Numbered from the stretch's first letter, positions 28,423 through 38,200 are shown. The stretch is DNA of 64,000 bases from Bacteroidales bacterium (GCA_024401365.1 JAKSLE010000005.1:1-64000), one strand, 5' to 3'. A program made the numbers and translations. Notes: a model not told the origin generated them from the sequence alone.

Positions 28423-28488
28423 ATGGCACATTGGTTATATGTTGTCATTCCGTATAGCAGCGGAGTGTCATTCGATAAAAAGTTATGA
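28423..28488 (+). CDS. Possible 21-residue peptide next to radical SAM gene
   Basis: A small frame, MAHWLYVVIPYSSGVSFDKK plus Leu, begins 13 bp after the radical SAM stop and ends in an ATGA overlap with the following gene. No Shine-Dalgarno is seen. It may be a leader that couples translation, a modification substrate of the radical SAM enzyme, or chance. Confidence 0.25.
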   Translation: MAHWLYVVIPYSSGVSFDKKL

Positions 28489-29144
28489 GATATAAGAATA
28501 AACTTATAAACGCTGTTTACAGAATTGACGTTGACGAAGTGAGGACTCTTGTCGACGATTGTCAGTTCAGCGATATAGCAAAAGACATCAGTCTATTAAG
28601 CAGTCAGTTTCCACTTTATTACATAACCCTTTGCCATAAAGAGGCACTAGCAGAAACATACGTAGACAGCTGTATGCCACGTGTAGTAGAACTAAGGCAA
28701 AGGTGTGATAAGATGATGAAGTTGTGGAAGAACGTATACAAGCGCATGGACGAAGAAATTGAATACAATAGATACTGCAACTATTTCTTGTGTGCATCAC
28801 AGGATAGCACTTTTGAGGAGGCATATTGGTGTGAAGAGTCTGAAGTTCAAAATGGCGAAGCAAGACAGATTGATTTGGATTTAGCTTTGGCTGTCAAGAA
28901 ATTTGACTTTAAGAAGGCTGAACGACTTCTGCTTGATGGTGCAAATAAGGACTTAATTATTGACGGTGAAAGTCTCTATGATATGATTGAAGGTGAATTA
29001 AGTTTCTTGTGTTCGTGTGAAGTACAATTGCTGGGGCACGAACTCGACAAGAATAAAGTTGTCACCAGCCGAGAGATAGGAGACCTAATAGGTTGGGCGG
29101 CATACGTCAAAATGTACAAGTTGCTGTCTTTGCTGAGGGAATAA
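28485..29144 (+). CDS. Ankyrin-like hypothetical protein
   Basis: 219 residues, no signal peptide. Two stretches look like degenerate ankyrin repeats: residues 7-28 (INAVYRIDVDEVRTLVDDC) and about 130-165 (LDLALAVKKFDFKKAERLLL then DGANKDLIIDGESLYDMI). The middle is charged, with several Cys and Tyr. Ankyrin-like small proteins are frequent among bacterial immunity proteins, but no specific family is recognised. Start ATG 28485 overlaps the preceding tiny frame. It sits inside the repeat-flanked cassette. Confidence 0.7.
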   Translation: MRYKNKLINAVYRIDVDEVRTLVDDCQFSDIAKDISLLSSQFPLYYITLCHKEALAETYVDSCMPRVVELRQRCDKMMKLWKNVYKRMDEEIEYNRYCNYFLCASQDSTFEEAYWCEESEVQNGEARQIDLDLALAVKKFDFKKAERLLLDGANKDLIIDGESLYDMIEGELSFLCSCEVQLLGHELDKNKVVTSREIGDLIGWAAYVKMYKLLSLLRE

Positions 29145-29160
29145 TCTTAAATGTATAGTT

Positions 29161-29352
29161 ATGAGTGTTGATATAGTTCAAGTAGGATTAAAACACGTTT
29201 TGCCAGTAGATGATATCTGGAGGGCTGCTGATATCTTATCTAAGAGATTGGGTAAAAAGTATCAACGCCAGATATACTTCAAAGATTACCTTGCCCGGAA
29301 ATTCTCTTTCAATAAAGATGAGTTTGTGTCATTGATTTACGATGACTTCTAA
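29161..29352 (+). CDS. Small hypothetical protein (63 residues)
   Basis: MSVDIVQVGLKHVL... ending in SLIYDDF, 16 bp after the ankyrin-like gene in the same orientation. Its stop lies inside direct repeat B, so the final codons (GATGACTTC) are shared with repeat A, where the matching frame is lost. It may be a genuine small protein or the 3' remnant of a larger gene cut at the repeat. No domain recognised. Confidence 0.5.
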   Translation: MSVDIVQVGLKHVLPVDDIWRAADILSKRLGKKYQRQIYFKDYLARKFSFNKDEFVSLIYDDF

Positions 29353-29410
29353 GATTTATGACACTATGGGACACGTTTTCGACCATCATGCGTTTATATT
29401 TGCATGTGAC
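29341..29410 (+). repeat. Direct repeat B (right flank of cassette), with promoter box
   Basis: Partner of repeat A at 26364-26433. It contains the end of the 63-residue gene and a TATATTTG box (29395-29402) that would drive the ACP-like membrane protein gene at 29441. Confidence 0.7.
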
Positions 29411-29440
29411 AATGATAATAATGACTAATACATATACATC

Positions 29441-30526
29441 ATGAATAGCGACAGAATAATAAAAATTCTCGAATGGCGTCCGCAGATATCGATCAGTTCG
29501 GACAATACATACGATCCGGATGACAGAAAGGATCTGGAGGAAGGCATGCTGGATGTGTTCAAGCAGTTTTGCGAATTCAAGAAGAAAAAATACAACCTGA
29601 CGCTCAGTACATCACTCGACACACAGGAGCTGGAGGATATGGATATGGCCATATTGCTATGCATGACAGAAACAGCCTTTGGAGTCAAGCAATTTCCGGC
29701 TGACGACTTGAAGAAGATGCAGACATTCTATGATGTAGCTGACTATGTGGAGAAGAATTTGCCGGAGAAATCGGAGTGTAGTGGTTGTAAAAAGGCAAAG
29801 GAAACAGAAGCTAAAACGCAGGTAAATAAAACAAAAAACGATGGCAATGGGTGCTTGGCATATCCGATCGCCATAGTTGTGTTTTTTGCTTGCGATGTCG
29901 TTATATTTACTTTGCTGAAAAAAATTGGGGTGGGTGTTTGGTCATCTATAATTGGTTTTATTTTGTCGTTTGCCATTGCAGTTTTTGTGTACAACCGCCT
30001 TGTTGATAATTCCAAGAAAACCAAGAATCAGGATAGTGACGACAAAAGCAATTCACAGTCAGATGCCAGACACAAGAATGGCGTAGGATGTTCAGGTTGG
30101 ATGATTGTGGTTATGGTCTGGTGTGCTGCAATAATGACTGTCGATTTTGTGGCAACATCTTTGGGAGCATCAGAAGATGCTTGTGTTCTTTCGGGGTTGA
30201 TAGGGTCAACAATAGCTGCAATTGTCACATATAAGCTTCTGAAACGACGCATTGCGACGAACAATGAAGATATACCCGATGGCGCTCAAAAAGAATCTGA
30301 CGAGAATAGCAACAATAAGGCAAGCAAGGCATTCATAGATATAGTGTTAGTGGCTGCAGCATGGCTGATAGTCTGTCTAGTGGTTTTCAGCATTGCGTTT
30401 GATGCACTTGGGGCAAGTAAAGAGGTGTCGGCAAGCGTAGGCGGTTGTGGAGGAGCTATTGGCGCTATCTGGATGTATATGTTCAGGCTCAGAAGAAAGT
30501 CGGATGATACGAACGACAGATTATAA
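29441..30526 (+). CDS. ACP-like domain fused to three membrane hairpins
   Basis: 361 residues, uncharacterised. Residues about 1-108 resemble an acyl carrier protein: the helix-II region STSLDTQELEDMDMAILL, then FGVKQFPADDLKKMQTFYD and VADYVEKNL, as in ACPs; the phosphopantetheine Ser would be in TSL rather than the usual DSL. The rest holds three related modules, each a two-helix membrane hairpin ending in basic residues (about 135-190, 210-265, 285-350), with repeated GCLAYP/GCSGWM and SLGASE/ALGASK signatures. Linkers are hydrophilic and Asn/Asp/Ser-rich. Such a layout could hold an acyl or carrier-bound group at the membrane, but this is inference. It has its own TATATTTG box in repeat B. 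Confidence 0.75.
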   Translation: MNSDRIIKILEWRPQISISSDNTYDPDDRKDLEEGMLDVFKQFCEFKKKKYNLTLSTSLDTQELEDMDMAILLCMTETAFGVKQFPADDLKKMQTFYDVADYVEKNLPEKSECSGCKKAKETEAKTQVNKTKNDGNGCLAYPIAIVVFFACDVVIFTLLKKIGVGVWSSIIGFILSFAIAVFVYNRLVDNSKKTKNQDSDDKSNSQSDARHKNGVGCSGWMIVVMVWCAAIMTVDFVATSLGASEDACVLSGLIGSTIAAIVTYKLLKRRIATNNEDIPDGAQKESDENSNNKASKAFIDIVLVAAAWLIVCLVVFSIAFDALGASKEVSASVGGCGGAIGAIWMYMFRLRRKSDDTNDRL

Positions 30527-30570
30527 TGCAGAACATCCACAACGGCACTTTGTTGTAGTAAAAAAGACTT

Positions 30571-30638
30571 TCCAAGATTGATTTTTTAGCAAAAAAAGAC
30601 GTTGGAAGATTGAAAATTGGCTAAAAATCAATCTTGGA
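30571..30638. repeat. Inverted repeat between convergent genes
   Basis: TCCAAGATTGATTTTTTAGC (30571-30590) pairs with 30620-30638, one T bulged. T-runs on both sides suit a bidirectional terminator between the ACP-like gene and the DUF262/HNH gene. GGAAGATTG also recurs as a direct repeat at 30604 and 30636. Confidence 0.65.
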
Positions 30639-30647
30639 AGATTGTTT

Positions 30648-31811
30648 TTATCTATTTCCTTTGGCTCTATTATGTGTTTGGCAGAGCATTTCGCAGTTAC
30701 TTATGTCGGTTGCGCCACCTTTGCTCCATGCTGTTACGTGGTCAGCATCCATCTCGGCAATCTTCCAGATCTTTGTCTTGTTTGCGTTGTTACCTTGGGC
30801 ACATAGTGGACAGTTAGAATGACCTTCCGCCTCTGCAGCTTTTGTCTGCTTGGCATAGACCGAACGTTTTGTTGCTTCGTCAAAGACACGTACTTCGAGA
30901 AGTTTAGTGTCGGCTTCACCTCCGAGTATAAACTCAAATACGCCTTTGCGGTTCTTCACGTATGGGTCGGCATAGAGGTCTTTGACACGCTGAGCTATTG
31001 TTTCCACACTATATGGTTGCTTGTGGTACGCTTCATAGAGTCGGCCCCATTCCAGACCGCACATCTCTTTCTCTACCATACTGAAAGTCGACGACACCCA
31101 GTCTATGACCGAAGTGAAGTAGTTTTTCAGTTCGTTTATGTTGTCGTCGTAGCGGTGCAGACTCATATAATCGCCAATGTTGTTACGGCTCACCCATTCG
31201 AGTGCGGTGTGAAGATAGTCCTGACGATTGACAGTACCTGAAATATATGTGCGCCATTTCTGCACCATGGCGTTCTGCGAGTTGGAGAATTCCTCTTTGG
31301 CTTTGGTTACGAACGGGCCGCTATAGACAGCGTTGAGCAACTCCTGTTCTTTAAGAGGCACGCCCGCGATGTTGATAGTCTTGAACCACTCCTTTATCTC
31401 GCTCTCTTCGCCCTCGCAGATGTAGATGAGCAGCGGGGTCTTGTTTATCAATTCCTGTTTGTCGGCAGGCAGACTTGAGAAGTATTGCGGAGTGTTTGAC
31501 GTGTCGTTTATGGCGAACTTGCCTGTTACGTAACGGCCGAAAGAGGTGATGCGTTGCTGACCATCAAGAACCTCGTACTTACCTTCGGCCACTTGATTGA
31601 AGTATATGATGCCAAGAGGATATCCCTTGAGGATAGAGTCGATGACAGCCACATCGCGCTTGCCGTCGGCATAGATATAGTTGCGCTGATACTCTGGCTG
31701 GATAGTCAGCTTGCCGTCGAGACCGAAAAGGCCCTTACCTTCTAGTTCGTTATATACAAAGCCTTTGCAGATGTCGGCTATTGTTATGTCGGTGCGTAGT
31801 GTCGTTTTCAT
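30648..31811 (-). CDS. DUF262/HNH endonuclease family protein
   Basis: 387 residues. The N-terminal DUF262 (ParB/sulfiredoxin-like) domain has DGQQR at 83-87 and [11 protein letters not shown] near 37-47. The C-terminal HNH nuclease has a CPLC zinc pair, [12 protein letters not shown] and [15 protein letters not shown] (about 345-387), all key His and Asn residues present. Relatives include GmrD-type and BrxU-type modification-dependent nucleases and stand-alone restriction enzymes. It starts 4 bp after the methyltransferase stop, so the two form an operon. The pairing suggests restriction of DNA lacking the adjacent methylation; alternatively it may recognise modified phage DNA. Confidence 0.85.
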   Translation of the reverse strand: MKTTLRTDITIADICKGFVYNELEGKGLFGLDGKLTIQPEYQRNYIYADGKRDVAVIDSILKGYPLGIIYFNQVAEGKYEVLDGQQRITSFGRYVTGKFAINDTSNTPQYFSSLPADKQELINKTPLLIYICEGEESEIKEWFKTINIAGVPLKEQELLNAVYSGPFVTKAKEEFSNSQNAMVQKWRTYISGTVNRQDYLHTALEWVSRNNIGDYMSLHRYDDNINELKNYFTSVIDWVSSTFSMVEKEMCGLEWGRLYEAYHKQPYSVETIAQRVKDLYADPYVKNRKGVFEFILGGEADTKLLEVRVFDEATKRSVYAKQTKAAEAEGHSNCPLCAQGNNANKTKIWKIAEMDADHVTAWSKGGATDISNCEMLCQTHNRAKGNR

Positions 31812-31815
31812 AGTT

Positions 31816-32934
31816 TTATTGTTTTTTGCGGATGATCACTCTTCCATAAGTTCGTTTTCCTTCCAAAACAGGACAGCCTCCACGATCTTCCTTGTGTTGC
31901 CGATATTTTACTATTTCCAAAAAGTCCTTTGGAGCAGAAGCTCGTGTGTTTCCTGCTGCTAGTCCCAGTATTTCATACTGTTCAGGGCAATATTTATCAA
32001 GGAATGTAATCGGCACACCCATCACCCCTTCGTAATCACTTGGTATTGCGTCTGTAAAAGGCACTTCTATAGCATCGTAATTGTCATAGTGCTTATATTC
32101 AGTTCCTCTTACCTCTTTATGCTTGCTGAATTTGATGTTATCGGCCATTGTCATGAGTTGTAGAGGTTGATGGCGACGTCCGTGGTCGAGATTGGTGAAC
32201 CAACGGACTCCCTTTACTCTAATAAAATGCTGGCCGTCATTGTCTATTCTGAAGCCAGCTGCGTTGAGCGGATAACTGTCAGGAACGCCGAATTCTCTGT
32301 CTCCGCTATTTATAGATGGGCCATACCATAACATATCGTCCTTTATTAATGGGAATACTTCTTTGTATGTGACGGCATTCATGTTGCCAATAATAAGGAA
32401 CTTCTTCCCACTTTCTACTATCCACGCCATAAACTCCCTAAACAACGAGAACGGCGGATTTGTTACGATAACATCTGCTTCGTCACGTAGTTTTTTTACC
32501 TCTGGGCTACGGAAGTCTCCATCACCTTCCATGTAGTTCCATTCGAGGTCGTCGATGTCTATTTTCCCGTTTTGATTTGTGTCGTGGTCGAGTATGAATA
32601 TCTTGCCCTTCACCCTGCTTTTGTCGGCATTGAATATCGGATTTTCAGTTTCAAAGAGTGTCGGCTGCCAGTCGCTCTTGTAGTTCTTGCTCTCTATGGC
32701 AAAACTTGTAGAGATGAGCTTCTTGAGGCCGAAGTTCTCAAAGTTCTGTGCAAAGAACTTGGTGAAGTTGCTCCATTCTGGATCATCGCATGGCAGCAGG
32801 ATAGTCTTGCCACGGAACACATCGGGATTGTATTCGAGGTAGGCGTTCACTTCCTTCTGTATGTCGGCATACTGAGTGTAGAACTCATCGTTCTTGGCAT
32901 TCTTGGCGCTACTCAGATTCTCGTTCTTAGCCAT
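31816..32934 (-). CDS. EcoRI-family adenine-specific DNA methyltransferase
   Basis: 372 residues from [10 protein letters not shown] (32934). Matches the EcoRI_methylase family: [15 protein letters not shown] at the start, [12 protein letters not shown] as SAM-binding motif I (47-58), NPPF motif IV at 139-142 (N6-adenine type), and the family-specific [15 protein letters not shown] near the C-terminus. It would methylate adenine in a short palindrome; the target site cannot be read from sequence. First gene of the two-gene restriction-modification operon, preceded by a long leader with a nested palindrome. Confidence 0.92.
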   Translation of the reverse strand: MAKNENLSSAKNAKNDEFYTQYADIQKEVNAYLEYNPDVFRGKTILLPCDDPEWSNFTKFFAQNFENFGLKKLISTSFAIESKNYKSDWQPTLFETENPIFNADKSRVKGKIFILDHDTNQNGKIDIDDLEWNYMEGDGDFRSPEVKKLRDEADVIVTNPPFSLFREFMAWIVESGKKFLIIGNMNAVTYKEVFPLIKDDMLWYGPSINSGDREFGVPDSYPLNAAGFRIDNDGQHFIRVKGVRWFTNLDHGRRHQPLQLMTMADNIKFSKHKEVRGTEYKHYDNYDAIEVPFTDAIPSDYEGVMGVPITFLDKYCPEQYEILGLAAGNTRASAPKDFLEIVKYRQHKEDRGGCPVLEGKRTYGRVIIRKKQ

Positions 32935-32967
32935 AGACTGATAGTTTTTGCACAACTATCAATCGCT

Positions 32968-33139
32968 ATCGGGCAAAAAGAAAGGCGTGAGCCATTCTAC
33001 CGCGTTCACGAGGAGCCTGCATGAACCCCGCTGCATAGTCATAGAAGAACCCACACCCAAAGGTGCGAGCATTAACAAACGACTATGCAACGAGCGTTCA
33101 CCCAATAATGGAGACACTCGTGAATTAGCTTATCCCGAT
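32968..33139 (-). ncRNA. Nested palindrome in leader of restriction-modification operon
   Basis: Complementary pairs in nested order: ATCGGG (32968) with CCCGAT (33134), TTCACGAG (33005) with CTCGTGAA (33117), GAAC/CGC (33023-33031) with GCG/TTC (33094-33099), TGCATAGTC (33032-33040) with GACTATGCA (33081-33089), and CACC/GGTG around 33054-33065. The whole 172 nt could fold as one long interrupted stem. It lies between a TATATTTG-like box (minus, 33246-33253) and the methyltransferase start, so it would be in the 5' leader or a separate small RNA. The family is not recognised. Confidence 0.5.
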
Positions 33140-33348
33140 GTTCTTATAAACAACAGTTTGCAGGCTTTTGTTTTGAACGCGAATAATAGCTAATGCTGTA
33201 TGTTATATTATATATGTCTTACTTTTTCGTCTTTTACTTTTAATGCAAATATATCTCTTTTTTTGGTATGATGAATTCAATTGGAGTAGCAATATAGGAT
33301 ATTTCGGATTCAATGCTAGTCCCTCGCTAGATACTTAGAGTGTCCTTG

Positions 33349-33367
33349 TTGCTCGCAGTTTTTTTTA
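33349..33367 (+). repeat. Dispersed repeat TTGCTCGCAGTTTTTTT copy
   Basis: Matches the copies at 24353 and 40566 over the 17-base core. Confidence 0.6.
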
Positions 33368-33585
33368 GGGGTGGAGGTTCTGGGTGGAAGAAAAATGCGG
33401 AGGTTGGATATAGGTGAATTTGTGATGGTAGGCTACAGTGCATGGAAAAAGATGGGAGAGAGGTCGGCGTTTTGCGGCAGCAAACATAAGAGGACAGATA
33501 AGAGAAGCCGGAGGATAGGAGATTATTATGAGGAAGAGATGAGGCTTGTGGGATAGGGGAATATGTGAATGAGGTTAGAAACGTT

Positions 33586-33593
33586 TATATTTG
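33586..33593 (+). promoter_or_regulatory. -7 promoter box, GT39-like gene
   Basis: TATATTTG in the context CGTTTATATTTGCAT, nearly the same as in repeats A and B. A clear -33 TTG is not seen. Confidence 0.5.
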
Positions 33594-33622
33594 CATCGGA
33601 TTAACAAGAATAGGAATATTAT

Positions 33623-35110
33623 ATGGGTAAAGGAAATGCGGGTACAGGCATTGGCATGATGGAAAGACACTATGCATTGGATTGGAAGGTGTATTTGATG
33701 TTTCTGGTTTGTGCTGTGTTTTATATACTATTTTCGTCGACGGATTCGTTTCTGTATGCTCCATGGTCGAGGTTTGATTCGGCGTGGTTTTTCATGTGCG
33801 GTAAGGCTATGATGAATGGCATGTTGCCGTACGTAGATTTCAGTGACTCGAAGGGGCCGTTGCTGTGGCTGATATATGGTATAGCCTATCTGATAGACCA
33901 TACGTCGTATGTAGGAGTATGTGTTCCGGCGACGATATCGTATTGGGCAGTGATGGTATTAGCCTATAAGCTATCGAGATTATATATAGGGCGGCGGCCG
34001 TCGGCAGTTGTCGGGCTAGTGATGCCAGTCCTGTACTTCAATATCATACATCTAGAGATACGAGCAGAAGATTTCTGTTATCCGTTTGTTATGTGTCTTC
34101 TCTATGTGGCGACGTGCTATCTACATGGCAAGGGAGAGAAGCGGCACTCAGTGTGTGCCGGTATTTCGATAGGAGCGCTACTACTCATAAAATACAGTGT
34201 AGCCTTCATGGGCGGAGTAGTTCTGGCGGTGGCGTTTGCTGTTGTGGCGGTAGGGAAGAAGTGGGACAAGGTAAAAGAGATATTGGTATGGACGGCAGTA
34301 GGGTGTGGAGGCATTATGCTGCCATTTGCGGTATATCTGGGGGCTTTGGGCTGTCTGGACGACATGTGGCGCGAGTATGTAGTCAATACCATGATGACGG
34401 TAGAGGCAGATGAGCATCAAGGGGCGTGGAAGGTATACTTTGACACGATATATGCACTATGGGAGCACAACAGATACTACATAAAGGTAGCCATGGTACT
34501 TATATTCGGCACGTTGCCGATATGTTTCAAGGACCGACGCTTGTACTTTGCTCCCTTCATAAGTGCGGTGGCGGTATCTGGGGCTGCGGTGATTCACTTT
34601 CACAACTACTATCTATGTCCGCTTATTACGTGGGCGGTCTTTCTCATGATATTTGTATTCGATATGGTAAAGATAAGTGACAAGATGCCAAAGTGGATTG
34701 TGGCAATAGTGGCGCTATGGGCAATATACTATGCGCCGACCAATACGCTATACTTTATGAAAGGCTTTATGACGGAGAAAGTATACAAGAATTCGGACAA
34801 CAGCTGGGCGAAGATAAGCAGGTGTATAGCAGAAGAGTCGGATAAAGAGCACCCGACTATGGTATACACAGGTGGCGAAGTGGGGTATGGCTTATGGGCA
34901 GATGCGCTTCCAGGGTGCAAGTATTGGTCGTCACAAGAAGATGCTACGAGAGAGATGAAGGCGGAAAAGGCGAAAGAAGTGAAGGAGAAGAAGCCAGACT
35001 TCATAATAGAACAAGGGTATGGAGTGGTTTCGTTTGTGCCTGATATGGCAGAGATGGGATATGAGGTGTGCTACACGGACGACAATACAAAGGTGTATAA
35101 GAGGCGGTAA
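33623..35110 (+). CDS. GT39/ArnT-like membrane glycosyltransferase
   Basis: 495 residues, about 11 transmembrane segments to residue 395, then a soluble tail. The first luminal loop has the acidic and GP residues of GT-C enzymes (SRFDSAWFF, then YVDFSDSKGPLLWLIYG). Such proteins move a sugar from a polyprenyl-phosphate donor onto a lipid or protein outside the inner membrane. A Met further in (residue 13) is an alternative start. Two more glycosyltransferase genes lie downstream of the large secreted protein, suggesting one pathway. Confidence 0.78.
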   Translation: MGKGNAGTGIGMMERHYALDWKVYLMFLVCAVFYILFSSTDSFLYAPWSRFDSAWFFMCGKAMMNGMLPYVDFSDSKGPLLWLIYGIAYLIDHTSYVGVCVPATISYWAVMVLAYKLSRLYIGRRPSAVVGLVMPVLYFNIIHLEIRAEDFCYPFVMCLLYVATCYLHGKGEKRHSVCAGISIGALLLIKYSVAFMGGVVLAVAFAVVAVGKKWDKVKEILVWTAVGCGGIMLPFAVYLGALGCLDDMWREYVVNTMMTVEADEHQGAWKVYFDTIYALWEHNRYYIKVAMVLIFGTLPICFKDRRLYFAPFISAVAVSGAAVIHFHNYYLCPLITWAVFLMIFVFDMVKISDKMPKWIVAIVALWAIYYAPTNTLYFMKGFMTEKVYKNSDNSWAKISRCIAEESDKEHPTMVYTGGEVGYGLWADALPGCKYWSSQEDATREMKAEKAKEVKEKKPDFIIEQGYGVVSFVPDMAEMGYEVCYTDDNTKVYKRR

Positions 35111-35230
35111 GGGAAAAATTTATTAAAAATATATATACAGTGCATTTCGGATTGTTTTTATTAGTAACTTTGCAGAACTAAACGAAGTAAGGTTAAATTA
35201 TCGTTTTTAGTGTAAATTTTAGTTTATATT

Positions 35231-38200
35231 ATGATTAAAAGAAATCTAAAGAGGGTGTTTCTAGCAGTTGTTATGGTTGTGACTGCCGCCCTATCAGCTG
35301 TAGCCGAAGAACAGGCTAAAGTGACGTGTACGGCCATTGAAGGGACGAGTGGCTTTAACAATAATGAGTCATACGCAAAACTTGTAGATGGCGATACGAA
35401 AACGAAGTGGTGTTGTCCTTTCGGTTCGAGCGTCAAGTCTGTGTACGTTGTTTTTAAGACATCGATGCCTGTGATTCTAACGGGTTATTCATTCACTACT
35501 GCGAATGATAACGACGAATGCGAAGGACGTAACCCGAAGAACTGGACTATCAGTGGCAGTAACACAAATGGCAACTGGACGACGATAGCCACAGTAGAAG
35601 GCGATGAAACGATGGATGATGTGAACTTTACACAGTACAACTTCACCATTACAAACAACGTGACCTTGTACTCTTATTATAAGGTTGAGGTAACAGAAAC
35701 AAGGGGTGCCGAGGAGCTACAAATATCGGAGATGGGGCTCGACTACAAGATTTGTGACCATAAGAGTTCCAGTGGAGAGTCGGCGATGACGGTGAAAGAT
35801 GTAGCGGCAACATGTACAGAGAGAGCGCATAAAGAGCATGAGTGCAGTATATGTGGTCAGACGACAAAGGGCGAATATGAAGGCGAACTTGCTGATCATA
35901 ATTATGTAGACGGCGTATGCAGCGTATGTGGAGTAGAGTATGTAGAAGTACCTGGGAAAATTGACGGCTATTATCAGATAGACAATTTTGCGAAGTTGTG
36001 CTGGTTTGTCAATGTGTGCCATGGCAAGATTGAAGGAGAAGGCATCGATAAGGCAAAGTTGACAGGTAGTATTGCTATTCCGGGAGAATATAAATGGAAA
36101 GGAATAAACAATTTCAAAGGAGAAATAGATGGTCAAGGGAACGCAATCACAGGACTTAAGGATGCTCCATTAGTACTAATCAACAATGGTCTGATTAAGA
36201 ATATCGTTCTGAATGAAGTTGACTTGACATCCAGTTCTTTTGAATATTTAGGTGCTGTATGTAATCAGAATAACGGAGAGATAAACAACTGTTCTGTTAG
36301 CGGAAAAGTTATATCTACTTATGGTGATGCTTGTTACGCTGGTGCTATTTGTGGATATATGAATTCTACAAGAGCTACTATTAAGCGCTGTGTCAACTAT
36401 GCTGATGTCAAATCATCAGATAGTTCTGCTGGCATTTGTGGCGCGCTCAGAAATGGACTTGTTGAGGCATGTGTCAATAAAGGCAAGGTAAGTGCTAATT
36501 ACTTAGCCTGTGGTATTGTAGGAGAGGTGCGTCCTGGCGTGTATCGAGAGATTAAGTCGTGTCTCTCTTTGGGAGTTATTGAAGACAGCGAATACCGCCG
36601 ACCAATATGCTATGGTTTGTTTGGTGAAATTTCAAAAGTTTCGGAGTGGAACATAACGTATTATTCGGCAGCGCCGCCTTCTGTGTCGGAAGCGCCTTAT
36701 ATTCCTGAAGAGTCGGCAGTTCCTGTAGAGCCAGTAGAAGAGTCGATAGCGCCTGTAGCTCCACAGTCGACAGGTCCTTCATTGCTATCAGCATTGAAGT
36801 CGCTCTTTATGGGAGATGACAAAGAAGCAGAAGACAAGACGATGAAGACTGCAGAGCTTCCAGAATCAAAAGTAGAAGAATCAAAGGCAGTATACGATCA
36901 ATCGAATGTAACAAACTGCTACTATTCTTCATCAATCTATTCGTCGGAAGATATCAATGGTTGTGGCAAGATGGTAACAGAAGAAGAGTTAGCATCGGGC
37001 AAGGTAGCATATATGCTCCAGACCACATACGATGATGTTAACAAAATGGTATGGGGTCAGGTTATAGGAGAAGACGACACCCCGATTTTGACGGTATATG
37101 AGGATGAAAGAGTGACGCATCTGATTATTTCAGGAGAGATAGAGGAAGACTTGTATGTAAACAATTATGTTCTTGACCCAGGATACAAGTATGCATGGAA
37201 CGGCACACTAGAGTGGAATGGAGAGCTCTATGGAGGAGAGATGAAAGTAACAGCCTACAAGGGAGCGCTTACGAAGACCGGCAGCTGTGTTGCGACATGT
37301 TCGGAGCCTGCATACAACATATTTACGACAACAACTGGAGAAAAAGTCTTCCAGGCAAAAGGTGTGCCAGAGAAACATGACTTCGTAAATCGTGTATGTA
37401 CGAAGTGTGGAAAGGTTCATGAGAGTCTGATTGTGAGTTGTCTTTATAATGACCAAGAATTCACTCGAAGAGAACAAGTGAAGTATTTCACTTTGCAGTT
37501 TATCATTCCGGGAGAAGCACTAGCTGCGGTAAAGACACCTATTACGTCATTGACTCTGCTAACAGAGTATGAGGCAGAAGAAGATGTTGAGGCTAGTGTA
37601 AATCTATTTGTCGGCAATATTTACGGGAGTGAATTCTATAGTAGGAATGAATATGGTTATGGCGAGAACGAAGTGACTAAGGTGTGCGATAATGCTAAAA
37701 TGGTAATAAGCAGAGGCGGCAAGACTAATATTTTGTTCGGAACGCCATTTGAATATGATGGTGCAAGCAATTTAGCTGTGGTATTGTCGGTTGCAATGGA
37801 CAAAGCAGTTGACAATTTACGTTTCATCTGTTACATGGCTGATCATAACCAGTTCATATACAAAGGCAGTGCTACTGATGAGAATGTTGCCAGCAATATT
37901 CAAGGTATTTTCGATTGGATTAAGTCTGTGATACCATCATTCGAGCTATATGGAGAAGAGCATGTGATAAAGGCAGTGCCAGCTAAAGAATCGACAACGA
38001 CATGTCCTGGTCATATTGCGGGATATGAGTGTACGCTATGTGGCAAGCACTACAGTGATGCTGAGGGAGAGAACGAGATAGCAGATGAGTTGTGGTATAC
38101 CCAGGTAGCGACGGCTATTGAGGCGATAGAAATAGGCGAAGAGACAGAAGAGCACATAGAAGCAATCTATGATGTGATGGGTCGTTTAGTACCTACGACC

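Larger units (their letters stand above)
33140..33622. other. Intergenic region, no convincing gene
   Basis: AT-rich. Contains a minus-strand TATATTTG box (33246-33253), one copy of the TTGCTCGCAG repeat (33349-33367), and a plus-strand TATATTTG (33586-33593) 30 bp before the next gene. A basic 61-residue frame at 33371 has no recognisable features. Confidence 0.55.

Noticed and set aside
25072-30526. Insertion sequence or integrase
   Set aside because: The area looks acquired, but no transposase, integrase or terminal inverted repeats with target duplication were found.
32968-33139. Retron msr-msd
   Set aside because: The long stem is suggestive, but no reverse transcriptase or effector gene is adjacent.
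32948-33193. 81-codon frame over the nested palindrome
   Set aside because: It crosses all the inverted-repeat arms and has no domain; the RNA/DNA structure explains the region better.
33371-33556. 61-codon basic frame before the GT39-like gene
   Set aside because: No promoter of its own, no recognisable sequence, begins just after a dispersed repeat; probably chance.
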